From Methanolobus halotolerans (GTDB lineage Archaea > Halobacteriota > Methanosarcinia > Methanosarcinales > Methanosarcinaceae), in contig NZ_PGGK01000014.1 in the NCBI RefSeq assembly GCF_004745425.1, forward strand, positions 1 through 53,786: a DNA stretch of 53,786 nt. The letters are read 5' to 3'. Numbering within the stretch: position 1 is the stretch's first letter; each line of letters starts with the position of its first letter. Shown here piece after piece: positions 27,080 through 36,387 of this stretch. Position numbers and translations under genes: made by a program. The notes beneath the pieces were generated by a model. The model was not told the origin of the DNA, searched no databases, and saw only the letters and a program-made list of their open reading frames with translations.

Positions 27080-27121
27080 TATGAAAAAGTTTATATACGA
27101 AGCAAACTGGAATGGATTTCC

Positions 27122-28264
27122 ATGGCATCATCAAGGCTAAAAAGAGTGGAAGAATCAGCGACCATAAAGGTTGCCAATATCGCTACCAAGTTAAAACAAC
27201 AAGGTGTAGATGTCATCAGTTTCAGTCTGGGTGAGCCGGATTTCGATACTCCCAAACATATATGTGATGCAGCTGCAGATGCAATGTACAGGGGTGAGAC
27301 CCACTATACACCATCTGCCGGAATTCCCGAACTTAGGGAAGCAGTTGCAAACAAACTAAGGACAGAGAACAAGCTTGATGTAAGTGGTTCGGATGTACTT
27401 GTAACACCGGGTGCTAAACAGGCTATTTTTGAGATTATGTTAACCATCCTTGATGACGGAGACGAGGCTATCCTCTTTGATCCTGCATGGGTATCCTATG
27501 ATTCAGCTATCAAGTTTGCAGGTGCTAATACAGTCTGGGTCCCGACGGACACCCATGATAATTTCAAACCACAGGATATTGAAGAGCATATCACCGACAA
27601 GACTCGCATAATTGTTGTCAATACTCCTGGTAATCCCACAGGTGCAGTATATGACAGGAAGACATTGAGGAATATTGCAGATGTAGCTATTGATCATGAT
27701 ATCTTTGTGCTATCTGATGAGATATACGAGAAAATAATCTATGACAGGGAGCATATCAGCCTGGGTTCAATGGAAGGCATGCAGGATCGGACTATTACAG
27801 TCAACGGTTTTTCCAAGGCATACGCCATGACTGGCTGGAGACTTGGTTATGTATGCGCCAGACCTGATATTTTTGATGGAATGCTCAAAATACAGTCTCA
27901 CTCCGTAAGCAGTGCAACCAGTTTTGTGCAGTACGGAGGTCTGGCCGCTCTCCAGGGTCCTCAGGAACCTGTAACGGAGATGGTCGAAAAGTTCAGAGTA
28001 AGACGGGATATCCTTGTTCAGGGGTTGAACGATATCGGTATCAAGTGCCAGACACCAGGCGGTGCTTTCTATGCTTTTGCGGATGTGAGCGAGTTCGGTA
28101 ATGGTGATGAAGTCTCAGAGAAGCTGCTAGTGGACGCACATGTTGCAGTAACGCCCGGCTCTGCATTCGGTGAAAGCGGCAGGGATTTTATAAGGATATC
28201 CTATGCAACTTCTCAGGAAAGGATAAAAGAAGGGCTTTTGCGGATAGAGTCCGCATTAACCTGA
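27122..28264 (+). CDS. class I aminotransferase, aspartate aminotransferase-like
   Basis: A 380-residue fold-type I PLP enzyme of the I-gamma aspartate aminotransferase group. Visible features are the SLGEPDFDTP substrate loop, the NTPGNPTGAV motif, the PLP lysine K232 in NGFSKAYAMTGWRLG, and the carboxylate-binding arginine of RISYA near the C-terminus. It should interconvert aspartate and glutamate via their oxoacids. It follows ribH by about 40 bases on the same strand. The spacer has a TATA-like TTTATATAC (27090-27098), so a promoter of its own is possible. Confidence 0.92.
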   Translation: MASSRLKRVEESATIKVANIATKLKQQGVDVISFSLGEPDFDTPKHICDAAADAMYRGETHYTPSAGIPELREAVANKLRTENKLDVSGSDVLVTPGAKQAIFEIMLTILDDGDEAILFDPAWVSYDSAIKFAGANTVWVPTDTHDNFKPQDIEEHITDKTRIIVVNTPGNPTGAVYDRKTLRNIADVAIDHDIFVLSDEIYEKIIYDREHISLGSMEGMQDRTITVNGFSKAYAMTGWRLGYVCARPDIFDGMLKIQSHSVSSATSFVQYGGLAALQGPQEPVTEMVEKFRVRRDILVQGLNDIGIKCQTPGGAFYAFADVSEFGNGDEVSEKLLVDAHVAVTPGSAFGESGRDFIRISYATSQERIKEGLLRIESALT

Positions 28265-28275
28265 TTTTTTTAGAC

Positions 28276-28713
28276 TCATTCATGTCTGGTTTTTTCGTTG
28301 CAGCGCTCAAATATCTTTTTTATTATTTTTCCGGTACTGCACAGTGGACATGTCCTTGATTCGCTCACACGTACGACCCTTGCATCCAGTCCTCGTGTCC
28401 GAAGTTCCTTTTCAAGATCATCAATATCAAATGTCTGGTCAAAACCCAGGGCAATAATATCGGGTTTTATCTCCCGGATAGGCTCGAATATATCATTCTC
28501 ACTTCCCGGGACAGCCTTATCGACTACAGACAGTGAGTTGACAACATCGACCCGCTGTTCATCAGGTATAACAGGTTTTGGCTTGTGCCTGATCATTGAC
28601 CCTCTGGCAACTACGACGTATAGTTCATCTCCAAGCTCCCGGGCCTTGGTAAGATAGAATATATGTCCCGGATGAAGCAGATCGAATGTTCCTGTTGCTA
28701 TTACTCTTACCAA
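28276..28713 (-). CDS. ribL: FAD synthetase, archaeal RibL type
   Basis: A 145-residue cytidylyltransferase-like enzyme that adenylates FMN to FAD. The nucleotidyltransferase signature TGTFDLLHPGH spans residues 7-17. A C-terminal C122-x2-C125 pair (TCPLCSTGK) matches the cysteines required by the oxygen-sensitive archaeal RibL. It is convergent with the aminotransferase gene and completes a local flavin group with ribC and ribH, although it is on the opposite strand. Length is normal for the archaeal enzyme. Confidence 0.93.
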   Translation of the reverse strand: MVRVIATGTFDLLHPGHIFYLTKARELGDELYVVVARGSMIRHKPKPVIPDEQRVDVVNSLSVVDKAVPGSENDIFEPIREIKPDIIALGFDQTFDIDDLEKELRTRGLDARVVRVSESRTCPLCSTGKIIKKIFERCNEKTRHE

Positions 28714-29013
28714 AAAATATCACCTGTTCGATTGATTCTATACAGATCTATAAGTAATAAATCTAGCTCCTATGTTTAAGATGGTCTGCTAAAAGAACTT
28801 CCTTTGGAAGCATTGTAGTTAAATTGCAGTCTTTAGATTTATATACTATGTTTTTATATATTTCTTGCACCAAATAGTACCTTGTATGTTTCATCCTCCC
28901 GGAAAAAGCTGCCTGGAACTGTTGTCATTGTTGCATATAGATTTGAAAAATGCTGACACAAAGCTGTTATTATCTGGTTCTGTTCATTTTATTAGATTGT
29001 TGATGGTGGAAAT
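28714..29013. other. divergent spacer between ribL and the sensor kinase
   Basis: An AT-rich 300-base spacer with promoters for both divergent genes. TATA-like stretches lie at 28838-28845 and 28853-28861 (TTTATATA-type). I see no ORF, repeat or strong hairpin. TGGTGGAAA about 8 bases before 29014 is the likely ribosome-binding site of the kinase gene. Confidence 0.4.
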
Positions 29014-31935
29014 ATGAAGGTCTACAATAAGACAATGATTACAATAGGTTTGACCTTTATTGTTCTGTTCCTGCTGATAATAGCCGTAGTCCATAGCGTG
29101 TCAATCGATAATTACGAACAACTGGAGTACCGGGAACTTACAGACGATGTCAACAGAATCGAACGAGCTATCCAGTCAGAGATATCCGCTCTGGACATCA
29201 CAGTTTATGATTGGGCTGCATGGGATGACACTTATGAGTTTGTTATGGATGGTAACTCTGAATACATCGAATCCAACCTTAATGACGACACTATTTCCAT
29301 ACTTAACGTAAATTTCATGCTCATCTTCGATCCTTCCGGAAATCTTGTGTTTGCAAAATTCTATAATCTGGAAAACCAGGAATCTACAGATGCTCCTCAG
29401 AGTTTTATGAGTATGTTCGAGCCGGGAAGCAGGCTGGTAGAACACACCGATATCTCCTCGTCTTTTTCCGGTCTCTTAATGACTCCGGAGTTACCTATTA
29501 TTTTCGTTTCCAGGCCTGTGATAACAAGCAATAAAAGAGGACCTGTCGGCGGAACACTGGTTATGGGAAGATATATTGATGAAGCGATGATCTCATCCCT
29601 TGAGGATAAAACACTGCTGCCTGTAGAACTGACACGTCTTGATAATGGCATGCCCGGCAATCTTGGTGATGCAGGGACACAACTGCTTGAAGAGGACTAT
29701 GCAATAAATATTGATGAAGACGGTGAAACTATCTTCGGTTTTAGGTTGATTGAAGATGCTTCCGGAGATCCGGCAATGATTCTGCAGACCTCTATGCACA
29801 GGGACATATACCTGAATGGACTTAACACTCTCAATTCGATACTTTATTCAGTAATCCTTATTTTTTTAGTTATTATTCTGCTGCTTTCTTTCCTGTTGAA
29901 GAAATCTGTATTTGCACGTCTGGAGACTTTAAGTAACAGTGTCTATGCCATGGGATTAAAAGGAGATCCGGGTTCACGTTTGCAGATAAAAGGTGATGAT
30001 GAACTTTCTATGCTTGCAAACAATATCAACGGTATGCTCTCTTCAATGCAGGAGATCTCTTCTATTCTGAACTCAACTATCGAAACAACGGTAGATGGCA
30101 TAATAGTTGTTGACGGGGATCATCACGTGCTTCTGATGAATCCTGCGTTTATCAGAATATGTGGTCTTCCTCCGGAATTGCATTCAGAAAAAAATTCTAT
30201 AAAAATACTCGATCATTTCCTGACAAAGGTGGAAAACAAGCATGATCTGACGACCGGGATAAATAAAAGAAGGAAGGCTGCTGTCAAAGCGAAGACCTTT
30301 GTAGAGTTCAAAGACGGAAGGGCTTTTGAATCACATTCTCTTCCTTTGATAGTGGAAAATATCGTCACAGGAAGAATGTATATCCTGCATGAGATCACTG
30401 ATATGATCAGGCGTGAGGAAGAGCTCAGGCAGCAGATAAATATTCGGGAAAAGATCGAAAATGAACTTATTGTAAGCGAAGAGAAATTCTCTAAAATAGC
30501 CACATTCGCATATGATGCAATAATAATGATCGATGGGCAGGGAAAAGCAATCTTCTGGAATAAAGCTGCAAGGCGTATTTTCGGTTATAAGGAAAGTGAA
30601 GCAATGGGTAAGGATGTCCATTTACTTGTGGCTCCTTCAAAATACCATGATGTATTCAGGGAAAGTTTTGAGCAATTTAAGAGGACAGGTCAAGGCAACG
30701 CCATAGGTCATACGCTGGAACTGGAAGGCAAAAGAAAGGATGGTACTGAATTTCCGATTGAAATGTCACTTTCTTCAATAAAGTTATCTGATGACAGCTG
30801 GAACGCAGTTGCCATAATTCGTGATATTACAGACCGTAAGCAAATAGACTCAATTGAAAAAGCAATCCTTGAGAGGATGACCACAATTATAAATAATGTA
30901 GATAGCGGTATACTAATGATTGATGCAGAGACAAAAGAGATCGTTGATGTCAATCCGGTTGCTGCAAAACTTATAGGTCTGCCCAGAGGGAAAATAGTAG
31001 GCAGATCGTGTCATAATTTCGTATGCCCTGCAGACAAAGGCAAATGTCCGATTATCGATCTTCATCATAAAATAGATAAGTCTGAACGCATCCTGCTTAC
31101 AAGCGACGGAACAGAATTACCAATAGTCAAGTCTGTTGTTTCAGTAAAAATGCATGATAAGGAGTACCTCATAGAAAGTTTCTATGACCTTTCCGTCAGA
31201 ATGAAACTTGAAGAGACTCTCATAAAAGCTAAGATAGCAGCTGAAGAATCCAATCGGTCAAAGAGTGAATTCCTTGCGAATATGAGTCATGAACTCCGTA
31301 CTCCTTTAAACGCGATCATAGGCTTTTCAGATATCCTGCTCGTAAATGATGCAACATTACATGACAAACACAAACGCTACATTGAAAATATATCCAATGC
31401 AGGCAGACATTTACTGGATATTATAAACGATATTCTTGACCTCTCCAAGGTGGAAGCGGGAATGTCCCAGCTTATCCTTGAAGAGTTCCGGGTACTTGAA
31501 GTAGTGAATGAGATAGTGAGGTCATTTGTTCCTCTTGCTAACAGGAAGAACTTAAAAATTGACATAGGGATAGATGGAGACATTAGCATAAATGCTGACA
31601 GGTTAAAATTCAAGCAGATCCTTTACAATATTATAGGTAACGCAGTCAAGTTCACCAGGGAAGGTGGCAGTGTGCATATATCAGCACACGTATCCGGGAC
31701 GATGCTGGAGGTCATCATACAGGATGATGGTATAGGTATCTCTCCTGAAGACCAGCAGTATCTCTTTGAACCTTTCAGGCAGGTTGATTCGGCATTGAAC
31801 AGGTCATATGGAGGGACCGGGCTGGGTCTTGCAATAGTCAAGAGATATGTTGAGATACACGGAGGAAGTATCCGGGTTGAAAGTGAGCCTGAAAATGGCT
31901 CTACTTTCACCTTCGAACTTCCAGTGAACAATTAG
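29014..31935 (+). CDS. membrane sensor histidine kinase (CHASE4-HAMP-PAS x3-HisKA-HATPase)
   Basis: A 973-residue membrane kinase. The first transmembrane helix (about 8-28) is followed by an extracellular CHASE4 domain (about 30-270, with YDWAAWDDTYEF). A second helix (275-297) and HAMP (to about 350) follow. Three PAS domains begin near 360, 489 and 620. The third contains CPADKGKCPI, a Cys pair that may be redox-active. HisKA has the phospho-acceptor H759 in MSHELRTPLN. The ATPase has IGNAVKFT, DDGIGIS and GGTGLGLAIV. There is no receiver domain or response-regulator gene nearby, so the output partner must be elsewhere. Confidence 0.92.
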   Translation: MKVYNKTMITIGLTFIVLFLLIIAVVHSVSIDNYEQLEYRELTDDVNRIERAIQSEISALDITVYDWAAWDDTYEFVMDGNSEYIESNLNDDTISILNVNFMLIFDPSGNLVFAKFYNLENQESTDAPQSFMSMFEPGSRLVEHTDISSSFSGLLMTPELPIIFVSRPVITSNKRGPVGGTLVMGRYIDEAMISSLEDKTLLPVELTRLDNGMPGNLGDAGTQLLEEDYAINIDEDGETIFGFRLIEDASGDPAMILQTSMHRDIYLNGLNTLNSILYSVILIFLVIILLLSFLLKKSVFARLETLSNSVYAMGLKGDPGSRLQIKGDDELSMLANNINGMLSSMQEISSILNSTIETTVDGIIVVDGDHHVLLMNPAFIRICGLPPELHSEKNSIKILDHFLTKVENKHDLTTGINKRRKAAVKAKTFVEFKDGRAFESHSLPLIVENIVTGRMYILHEITDMIRREEELRQQINIREKIENELIVSEEKFSKIATFAYDAIIMIDGQGKAIFWNKAARRIFGYKESEAMGKDVHLLVAPSKYHDVFRESFEQFKRTGQGNAIGHTLELEGKRKDGTEFPIEMSLSSIKLSDDSWNAVAIIRDITDRKQIDSIEKAILERMTTIINNVDSGILMIDAETKEIVDVNPVAAKLIGLPRGKIVGRSCHNFVCPADKGKCPIIDLHHKIDKSERILLTSDGTELPIVKSVVSVKMHDKEYLIESFYDLSVRMKLEETLIKAKIAAEESNRSKSEFLANMSHELRTPLNAIIGFSDILLVNDATLHDKHKRYIENISNAGRHLLDIINDILDLSKVEAGMSQLILEEFRVLEVVNEIVRSFVPLANRKNLKIDIGIDGDISINADRLKFKQILYNIIGNAVKFTREGGSVHISAHVSGTMLEVIIQDDGIGISPEDQQYLFEPFRQVDSALNRSYGGTGLGLAIVKRYVEIHGGSIRVESEPENGSTFTFELPVNN

Positions 31936-31946
31936 TGGTGGCTGTT

Positions 31947-32183
31947 TTACTTTTTGATAGCACCTACAAGAGGGCAGTTATCAAGGGCATCTGACTCGTG
32001 GGGAGCTTCCAGGTCCATGCTTTCAGTTAAGTCCTCTCCTGCTTCATGGAGTCCCATATGTTCCCCGTCATCCCAGAAATCGCTATCTGTTACGTCATAG
32101 ACTTTACCGGAATAGACCACATAGGCTCTTTGTCCGTCTCTCCCATTATATTTTGAAACTTCTTCAAGTGTGAATTCTTGCAT
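31947..32183 (-). CDS. small cytochrome b5-like heme-binding protein
   Basis: A 78-residue single-domain protein of the short cytochrome b5-like family. The motif AYVVYSGKVYDVTDSDFW is the conserved strand pair. Likely axial heme ligands are H46 in GLHEAGEDLTE and H62 in APHESD. It has no signal peptide, so it should be cytoplasmic. It could carry electrons or bind heme in a stress response; msrA is transcribed in the same direction just upstream (165 bases apart). Confidence 0.88.
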   Translation of the reverse strand: MQEFTLEEVSKYNGRDGQRAYVVYSGKVYDVTDSDFWDDGEHMGLHEAGEDLTESMDLEAPHESDALDNCPLVGAIKK

Positions 32184-32347
32184 GTACTCACCAATTAAGG
32201 ATCTCTAAATATTAAGTAGAACTTCAGGTACTATCTTATATTTCGCCTTCTTAAACATATTGATTGAAACACAGTTAACATTTATTTGCTATTGCCTGCT
32301 GGAATTATCAATATACTAAAAAGTCTATGATCTTATAATCAGGATGC

Positions 32348-32965
32348 TCATATACTGCATCCCCCTCTGCCTGTCTTCTCAAAATATTGTTGATGATATT
32401 CTTCTGCACGATAGAAGGTGTCTGCAGGGACTATCTCGGTGACTATACCTGTTTTATACTCACCTGTTCTCTGGAGATTGATTTTTGATGCAAGGGCAGC
32501 ATTCCTCTGTTCCTCATTGTGATAGAATATTGCCGATCTGTACTGGCTTCCTATGTCGGGGCCCTGCCGGTTTGGTGTTGTGGGGTCGTGCATTGCCCAG
32601 AAAACTTCCAGAAGTTTATCGTAAGATACCACTTCCGGGTCAAATATGACCTCGACAGCTTCTGTATGTCCGGTCTTGCCACTACAGACATCCTTGTAAC
32701 CCGGGTTATCAAAATCTCCGCCGGTATAGCCTACTTGTGTATATTTGACACCTTTCACATTCCTGAAAGTTGCTTCAACTCCCCAGAAACAGCCGGCTGC
32801 AAATGTTGCGATCTCGTTTCCTTCACTCAGTAATTCTTCTTTTGATTTCATACTATCCCCAACTGAACCGGTAGGAACAACTTGTGGCGAATCAGACAAT
32901 ATAAGTGCATATATAAGAGCTGAGATGAATAAAAGAAAGAATATCCTACCTCTTGTTCTTGACAT
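32348..32965 (-). CDS. msrA: peptide-methionine (S)-S-oxide reductase, probably membrane-anchored
   Basis: MsrA reduces methionine-S-sulfoxide in proteins. The catalytic C59 sits in [10 protein letters not shown], with the YTGG motif after it and a C-terminal resolving cysteine (C203 in GGCSI). An N-terminal hydrophobic helix (residues about 8-25) would export or anchor the enzyme outside the membrane. An internal ATG at residue 39 (MKSKEELL), preceded by GGGGAT, would give a cytoplasmic form, so dual starts are possible. The repair role fits oxidative stress in an anaerobe. Confidence 0.93.
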   Translation of the reverse strand: MSRTRGRIFFLLFISALIYALILSDSPQVVPTGSVGDSMKSKEELLSEGNEIATFAAGCFWGVEATFRNVKGVKYTQVGYTGGDFDNPGYKDVCSGKTGHTEAVEVIFDPEVVSYDKLLEVFWAMHDPTTPNRQGPDIGSQYRSAIFYHNEEQRNAALASKINLQRTGEYKTGIVTEIVPADTFYRAEEYHQQYFEKTGRGGCSI

Positions 32966-33053
32966 TTAGTTCGCTTCTATTATACTCAGATATGACTAAG
33001 TCTGTTAACGATGCCGTATATATCTTTCTCATTATTTCCGCACTTATGAGATA

Positions 33054-33863
33054 TCAGGTCCCAGGTTGAATATCAATCAAGCCCATGTCCTTTTTCATGG
33101 CTGCATAACATGTCCTGAATATCTGCTGGTTACCCTCTACTTCGTGTATCTCAAAGTCGAATATCCTGGCAAATTCCTCAACGTTCTTATCGAAGTCAGG
33201 TGTATATCCCAGCCTGGTATGAATCTTTGCCACTCTTTTATATCCGGTGATCTCATTCACTTTCCTGAGCATCTTCAGCGTTTTCTCAGGTTTTACCGGA
33301 TCCACACGCATAATCTCTCTCCATGAGTGAGCGAACATGGGTGTGAAAAGGAAGGTTCCCTTGTCGCTGAATTTTTTCAGGATCTTCAGGTATTCTTCAC
33401 CACCTCCGAGGGTTGCACCTACGCAGTCATCCACTATTCGCTTATCATCCCTGAGTATCCTTACAGGGCATGTGGATTCCTGATGTCTGAAATCTTCTTC
33501 CACCTTATCAAGCACGTTGCCGCAAAGACCATAAAAAAGGAGTATGCCATCCGAGTACGGAGTTACATTCTCCAGAAGTCTGTAGACCTCTTCACGAAGT
33601 ATCTTCGGAAATTCATGAAGGGCAAGCTCCACCAGATAGACCATGACAATGTATTTTTCCCGGTCCTCTCTATCGACAGCATAAGGCATGTCTTTCAGAT
33701 GCTTCTGGCTGTACTTCAGGCCCGCATTATCCAGTTTAGTGAGGAAGTCTTTCTCCTCGTTATTCTTGATAACGGTAATCTCATCTATGCAGGGGTCATT
33801 TTCAAAAAGATGGACTATCTCATCCTGTAATATCTTGCATGACAAAATTGTCATTACCGGCAT
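33054..33863 (-). CDS. DUF1638 family protein
   Basis: A 269-residue cytoplasmic protein of the DUF1638 family, common in methylotrophic methanogens. Conserved features I recognise are a central YGLCGN motif, DDCVGATLGGGEEY, and a C-terminal RTCYAAMKKD. Family members often lie near corrinoid methyltransferase genes, but none is present here and the biochemical role is not established. The cysteines in YGLCG and DDCVG could bind a metal. Confidence 0.8.
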   Translation of the reverse strand: MPVMTILSCKILQDEIVHLFENDPCIDEITVIKNNEEKDFLTKLDNAGLKYSQKHLKDMPYAVDREDREKYIVMVYLVELALHEFPKILREEVYRLLENVTPYSDGILLFYGLCGNVLDKVEEDFRHQESTCPVRILRDDKRIVDDCVGATLGGGEEYLKILKKFSDKGTFLFTPMFAHSWREIMRVDPVKPEKTLKMLRKVNEITGYKRVAKIHTRLGYTPDFDKNVEEFARIFDFEIHEVEGNQQIFRTCYAAMKKDMGLIDIQPGT

Positions 33864-33932
33864 ATTCTCACCACTTGTTTATTCTGGTATTGCATATTCT
33901 CACACTTATTCTTTTGTTTATTTAATTCCATT

Positions 33933-34106
33933 CTATCTATTATCTTTGAGCCCCAGAAGAATGAACGTGGCAATAAATGTCAGAAATCCTGCCGGGATAC
34001 CTGCAAGCACAGAAAAGAATATCCTGTCTGCCAGGGCCTCGGTCACGATTATCGATACCAGGATAAAAGCTATAATGCTCAGGATAAGTCTTGGAACAAG
34101 TTTCAT
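33933..34106 (-). CDS. small membrane protein (57 aa), function unknown
   Basis: A short ORF beginning MKLVPRLILSIIAFILVSII. It has two predicted transmembrane helices (about 5-24 and 33-53) and a short charged C-terminus (LKDNR). GAGAGG lies just before the ATG at 34106. The hydrophobic periodicity and ribosome-binding site support it as a true gene rather than a chance frame. It lies 70 bases upstream of the DUF1638 gene on the same strand. The opposite strand is also open but has unlikely composition. Function unknown. Confidence 0.6.
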   Translation of the reverse strand: MKLVPRLILSIIAFILVSIIVTEALADRIFFSVLAGIPAGFLTFIATFILLGLKDNR

Positions 34107-34252
34107 GCCTCTCTCTTTTGTCGTTTCCCTTCATCCATTATGTCCTTTAAAGGTAACTCTGGCAATAGTTTAATAATATTGTCTATTATCTCCGTAATGA
34201 TCTAACAGAAGAATTACACTACTAATTCTAAAAGCAAATTTCGGGTGCACGT

Positions 34253-34747
34253 ATGACAGGTTTTGATAAAGTAAAAGTAACTATCAGGCAAACAGATGAA
34301 AGAGATGTCTCATTGATTCTGGGATTCATAAGGGCGATCGCTGAATTCGAGCATCTTAGTGACAGTGTGATGACCACTGAGGAAGATCTCAGCAAGTCGC
34401 TCTTTGGACCAAGACCCTACGCAGAGGTTGCCGTTGCCGAAGTCGGGAATAAGTCTGCCGGATTTGTTATGTTCTTCCACAATTTTTCCTCCTTTGCAGG
34501 CAAACCGGGTCTGTATATTGAAGATATCTATGTGCATCCTGAATACAGGGGACGGGGTGTTGGCAGGTCATTAATGGTATACTGTGCAAGGATTGCAAAA
34601 GAGAGAGGCTGTGGCAGGATGGACTGGAGTGTGCTGAACTGGAACCCTGCAAGGAAGTTCTATGAAAGTTTAGGTGCGCAGGCCCATGAAGAGTGGATAA
34701 TTTACCGTATGGGCGAAAAAGCTTTTTCAGAACTTGCAGAAGGATAA
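34253..34747 (+). CDS. GNAT-family N-acetyltransferase
   Basis: A 164-residue acetyl-CoA-dependent acetyltransferase. The acetyl-CoA pyrophosphate loop is visible as VHPEYRGRGVGRSLM (motif A, R/Q-x2-G-x-G/A). GLYIEDIYV precedes it, and WNPARKFYESLGA follows. Overall it resembles the diamine/spermidine N1-acetyltransferase-like subgroup. The acceptor is unknown, but a polyamine is a reasonable guess since arginine decarboxylase is encoded 4 kb away. Its stop is near that of the decayed ABC transporter on the other strand. Confidence 0.88.
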   Translation: MTGFDKVKVTIRQTDERDVSLILGFIRAIAEFEHLSDSVMTTEEDLSKSLFGPRPYAEVAVAEVGNKSAGFVMFFHNFSSFAGKPGLYIEDIYVHPEYRGRGVGRSLMVYCARIAKERGCGRMDWSVLNWNPARKFYESLGAQAHEEWIIYRMGEKAFSELAEG

Positions 34748-34750
34748 CAG

Positions 34751-35090
34751 TCAAAGTACTTTACTGAGGAAAAATCTTGTCCTTTCGTGCTTCGCATGGA
34801 ATAATATGGCTTCAGGTACCCTGCTCCACTATCATGCCTTTGTCCATGAAAAGAACACGATCACCTACCTCCCGTGCAAACCCCATTTCATGCGTGACCA
34901 CGACCATGGTCATGCCCATCTTTGCGAGGTCCTTCATGACACCAAGCACCTCTCCTACCATTTCAGGATCAAGTGCCGATGTAGGTTCATCAAAAAGCAT
35001 CAATTTAGGATGCATGGCAAGTGCTCTGGCAATGGCAACTCTCTGTTTCTGACCACCTGAAAGCGCAGAGGGGCTCCCATCCTTACTTCT
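34751..35090 (-). pseudogene. remnant of a polar amino-acid ABC transporter ATPase (GlnQ type)
   Basis: Only the second half of the ATPase remains: the signature [16 protein letters not shown], Walker B with [14 protein letters not shown], and the H-loop [10 protein letters not shown]. The Walker A half is missing and the sequence runs directly into permease DNA upstream. Near 34812 one base is lost at GGTACCTGAAG. In the restored frame the end reads [19 protein letters not shown] and stops at 34751-34753, matching the family's C-terminus. Both a deletion and a frameshift are present, so this cannot be functional. Confidence 0.85.
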
Positions 35091-35310
35091 TTTAGGATGT
35101 CGGGTGCTCTGTTATCAGCTTCCTTCTAGAGTAAAGCCCTGGGAGGCCATAGTAGAACAGTAGTATCTGTACCAGAAGGGGTGTGCTTCTTATGAAATCG
35201 ACATATATGACACCGGGATACTGGAACAGGATTTTCTTTGAAAGTTTCCCGAGGCCTGTTATCGTACCCATTATCATTCCAAAGAAAATGGAAACTATGG
35301 AATGGTAATA
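35091..35310 (-). pseudogene. remnant of a polar amino-acid ABC transporter permease (GlnP/HisM type)
   Basis: The N-terminal part of a His/Glu/Gln/Arg-type permease is present. It covers a first helix ending FFGMIMGTITGLGKLS, then YPGVIYVDFIRSTPLLVQI and LLFYYGLPGLYS. Homology ends soon after and the frame closes at about 35092, where the remnant ATPase begins. So an internal deletion removed the C-terminal two thirds of the permease and the start of the ATPase. No start codon in a good context is visible at the upstream end. No matching binding protein is left. Confidence 0.8.
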
Positions 35311-35449
35311 GTTATGTGAAGTAGGATTATTCTTCTACAACTTCTTCTTCTTCTTCTATCATTTCTTAAGTGGCATAGAGAATAAGAAATAATGAAAATC
35401 TGAATAAGGGAAATTATTAATATAAATAAGAAGGGAAACAGAGAGAACC

Positions 35450-36322
35450 TTAGTTCTCTCCTATCCACTCATTTACCTTTTCAGGATTATTCTCTACCCA
35501 TGTTCTGGCGGCTTCCTCTTCAGGCACGCCTTCAGCAAGGTCTGCCATTACTGACTGGATATCCTCGTGTGTCCAGTTGAATCTGCTTATGATGGCGTAA
35601 AGTTCAGGGTCATCTTCTGCGAGTCCTTCTCTTGCAAGGGTTTCGACATGATCTGCTTCACCGTATACACCTTCCGGATCTTCAAGGTATTTCAGGTCAA
35701 AGCTGTTGAATGCCCAATGAGGTGACCAGAGTGTGACTACAGCCCATTCTTCATCTGCAATGGAGTTCTGAAGTGAAGCTGCCATACCTGCACTACTGCT
35801 GGCAGTAAGCTCGTAGTTAAGGTCATATTGCTCAATGGCTGTTTCTGTAGCCTGCATGATTCCGGCACCTGGGTCGATACCGATTATCTCTCCGTTGAAC
35901 TGTTCTTCGTTTCCGTTCAGTTCATCTATGGAATCGATGGTGACATATGTTGGAACCACAAGTCCGATGCGGCAGTCTTCAAGGTTGACTGCGACACTGT
36001 CGATGTCTTCTCCATATGTTTCCCAGTAGTTACTCTGGGTCTGGGGTAGCCATGCGGACGTTGTAAAGTCGAACCTGCTGTCTGCAAGCCCCTGATAGAG
36101 TGCACCCGCATCAACGGAAATTATCTCTACATCGTATCCTGCTTCTTCCAGGACAAGTTTCATCACATTCGTACTGGCGATCTCACCATCCCAGAGAACA
36201 TAACCTATTGTAGCTTCCTTGGCAGGTGTCGTCTCTTCTGTTGTCTGGTCAGTACATCCGCTCACCATAACAAGCATGGCAAGTAGCATCAGCACTGCAA
36301 GAACTTTTATTCCTGTTTTCAT
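35450..36322 (-). CDS. glycine betaine ABC transporter substrate-binding lipoprotein (OpuAC type)
   Basis: A 290-residue binding protein with a lipoprotein signal. A hydrophobic helix ends in VMVSGC, whose Cys (residue 23) would be lipidated. The mature domain is OpuAC/ProX-like: ATIGYVLWDGEIAST, DFTTSAWLPQTQSNYW, and VVTLWSPHWAF provide the tryptophans that form the aromatic box for quaternary ammonium groups. It captures glycine betaine or a related osmolyte outside the cell. It is the last gene of the three-gene operon, 65 bases after the permease. Confidence 0.92.
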   Translation of the reverse strand: MKTGIKVLAVLMLLAMLVMVSGCTDQTTEETTPAKEATIGYVLWDGEIASTNVMKLVLEEAGYDVEIISVDAGALYQGLADSRFDFTTSAWLPQTQSNYWETYGEDIDSVAVNLEDCRIGLVVPTYVTIDSIDELNGNEEQFNGEIIGIDPGAGIMQATETAIEQYDLNYELTASSSAGMAASLQNSIADEEWAVVTLWSPHWAFNSFDLKYLEDPEGVYGEADHVETLAREGLAEDDPELYAIISRFNWTHEDIQSVMADLAEGVPEEEAARTWVENNPEKVNEWIGEN

Positions 36323-36387
36323 TTTATCACAACTCTTAGTATATTAGGTAAGACCATATGGTCTGTAAATATCATAATCTGTAACTC

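Noticed and set aside
33940-34134. 64-codon minus-strand ORF overlapping the 57-aa membrane protein
   Set aside because: It is charged and low in hydrophobic periodicity, while the overlapping frame gives two clean transmembrane helices and a ribosome-binding site.
35330-35362. CTTCTTCTTCTT microsatellite as a functional repeat
   Set aside because: A short simple repeat beside a decayed gene; nothing suggests a function.
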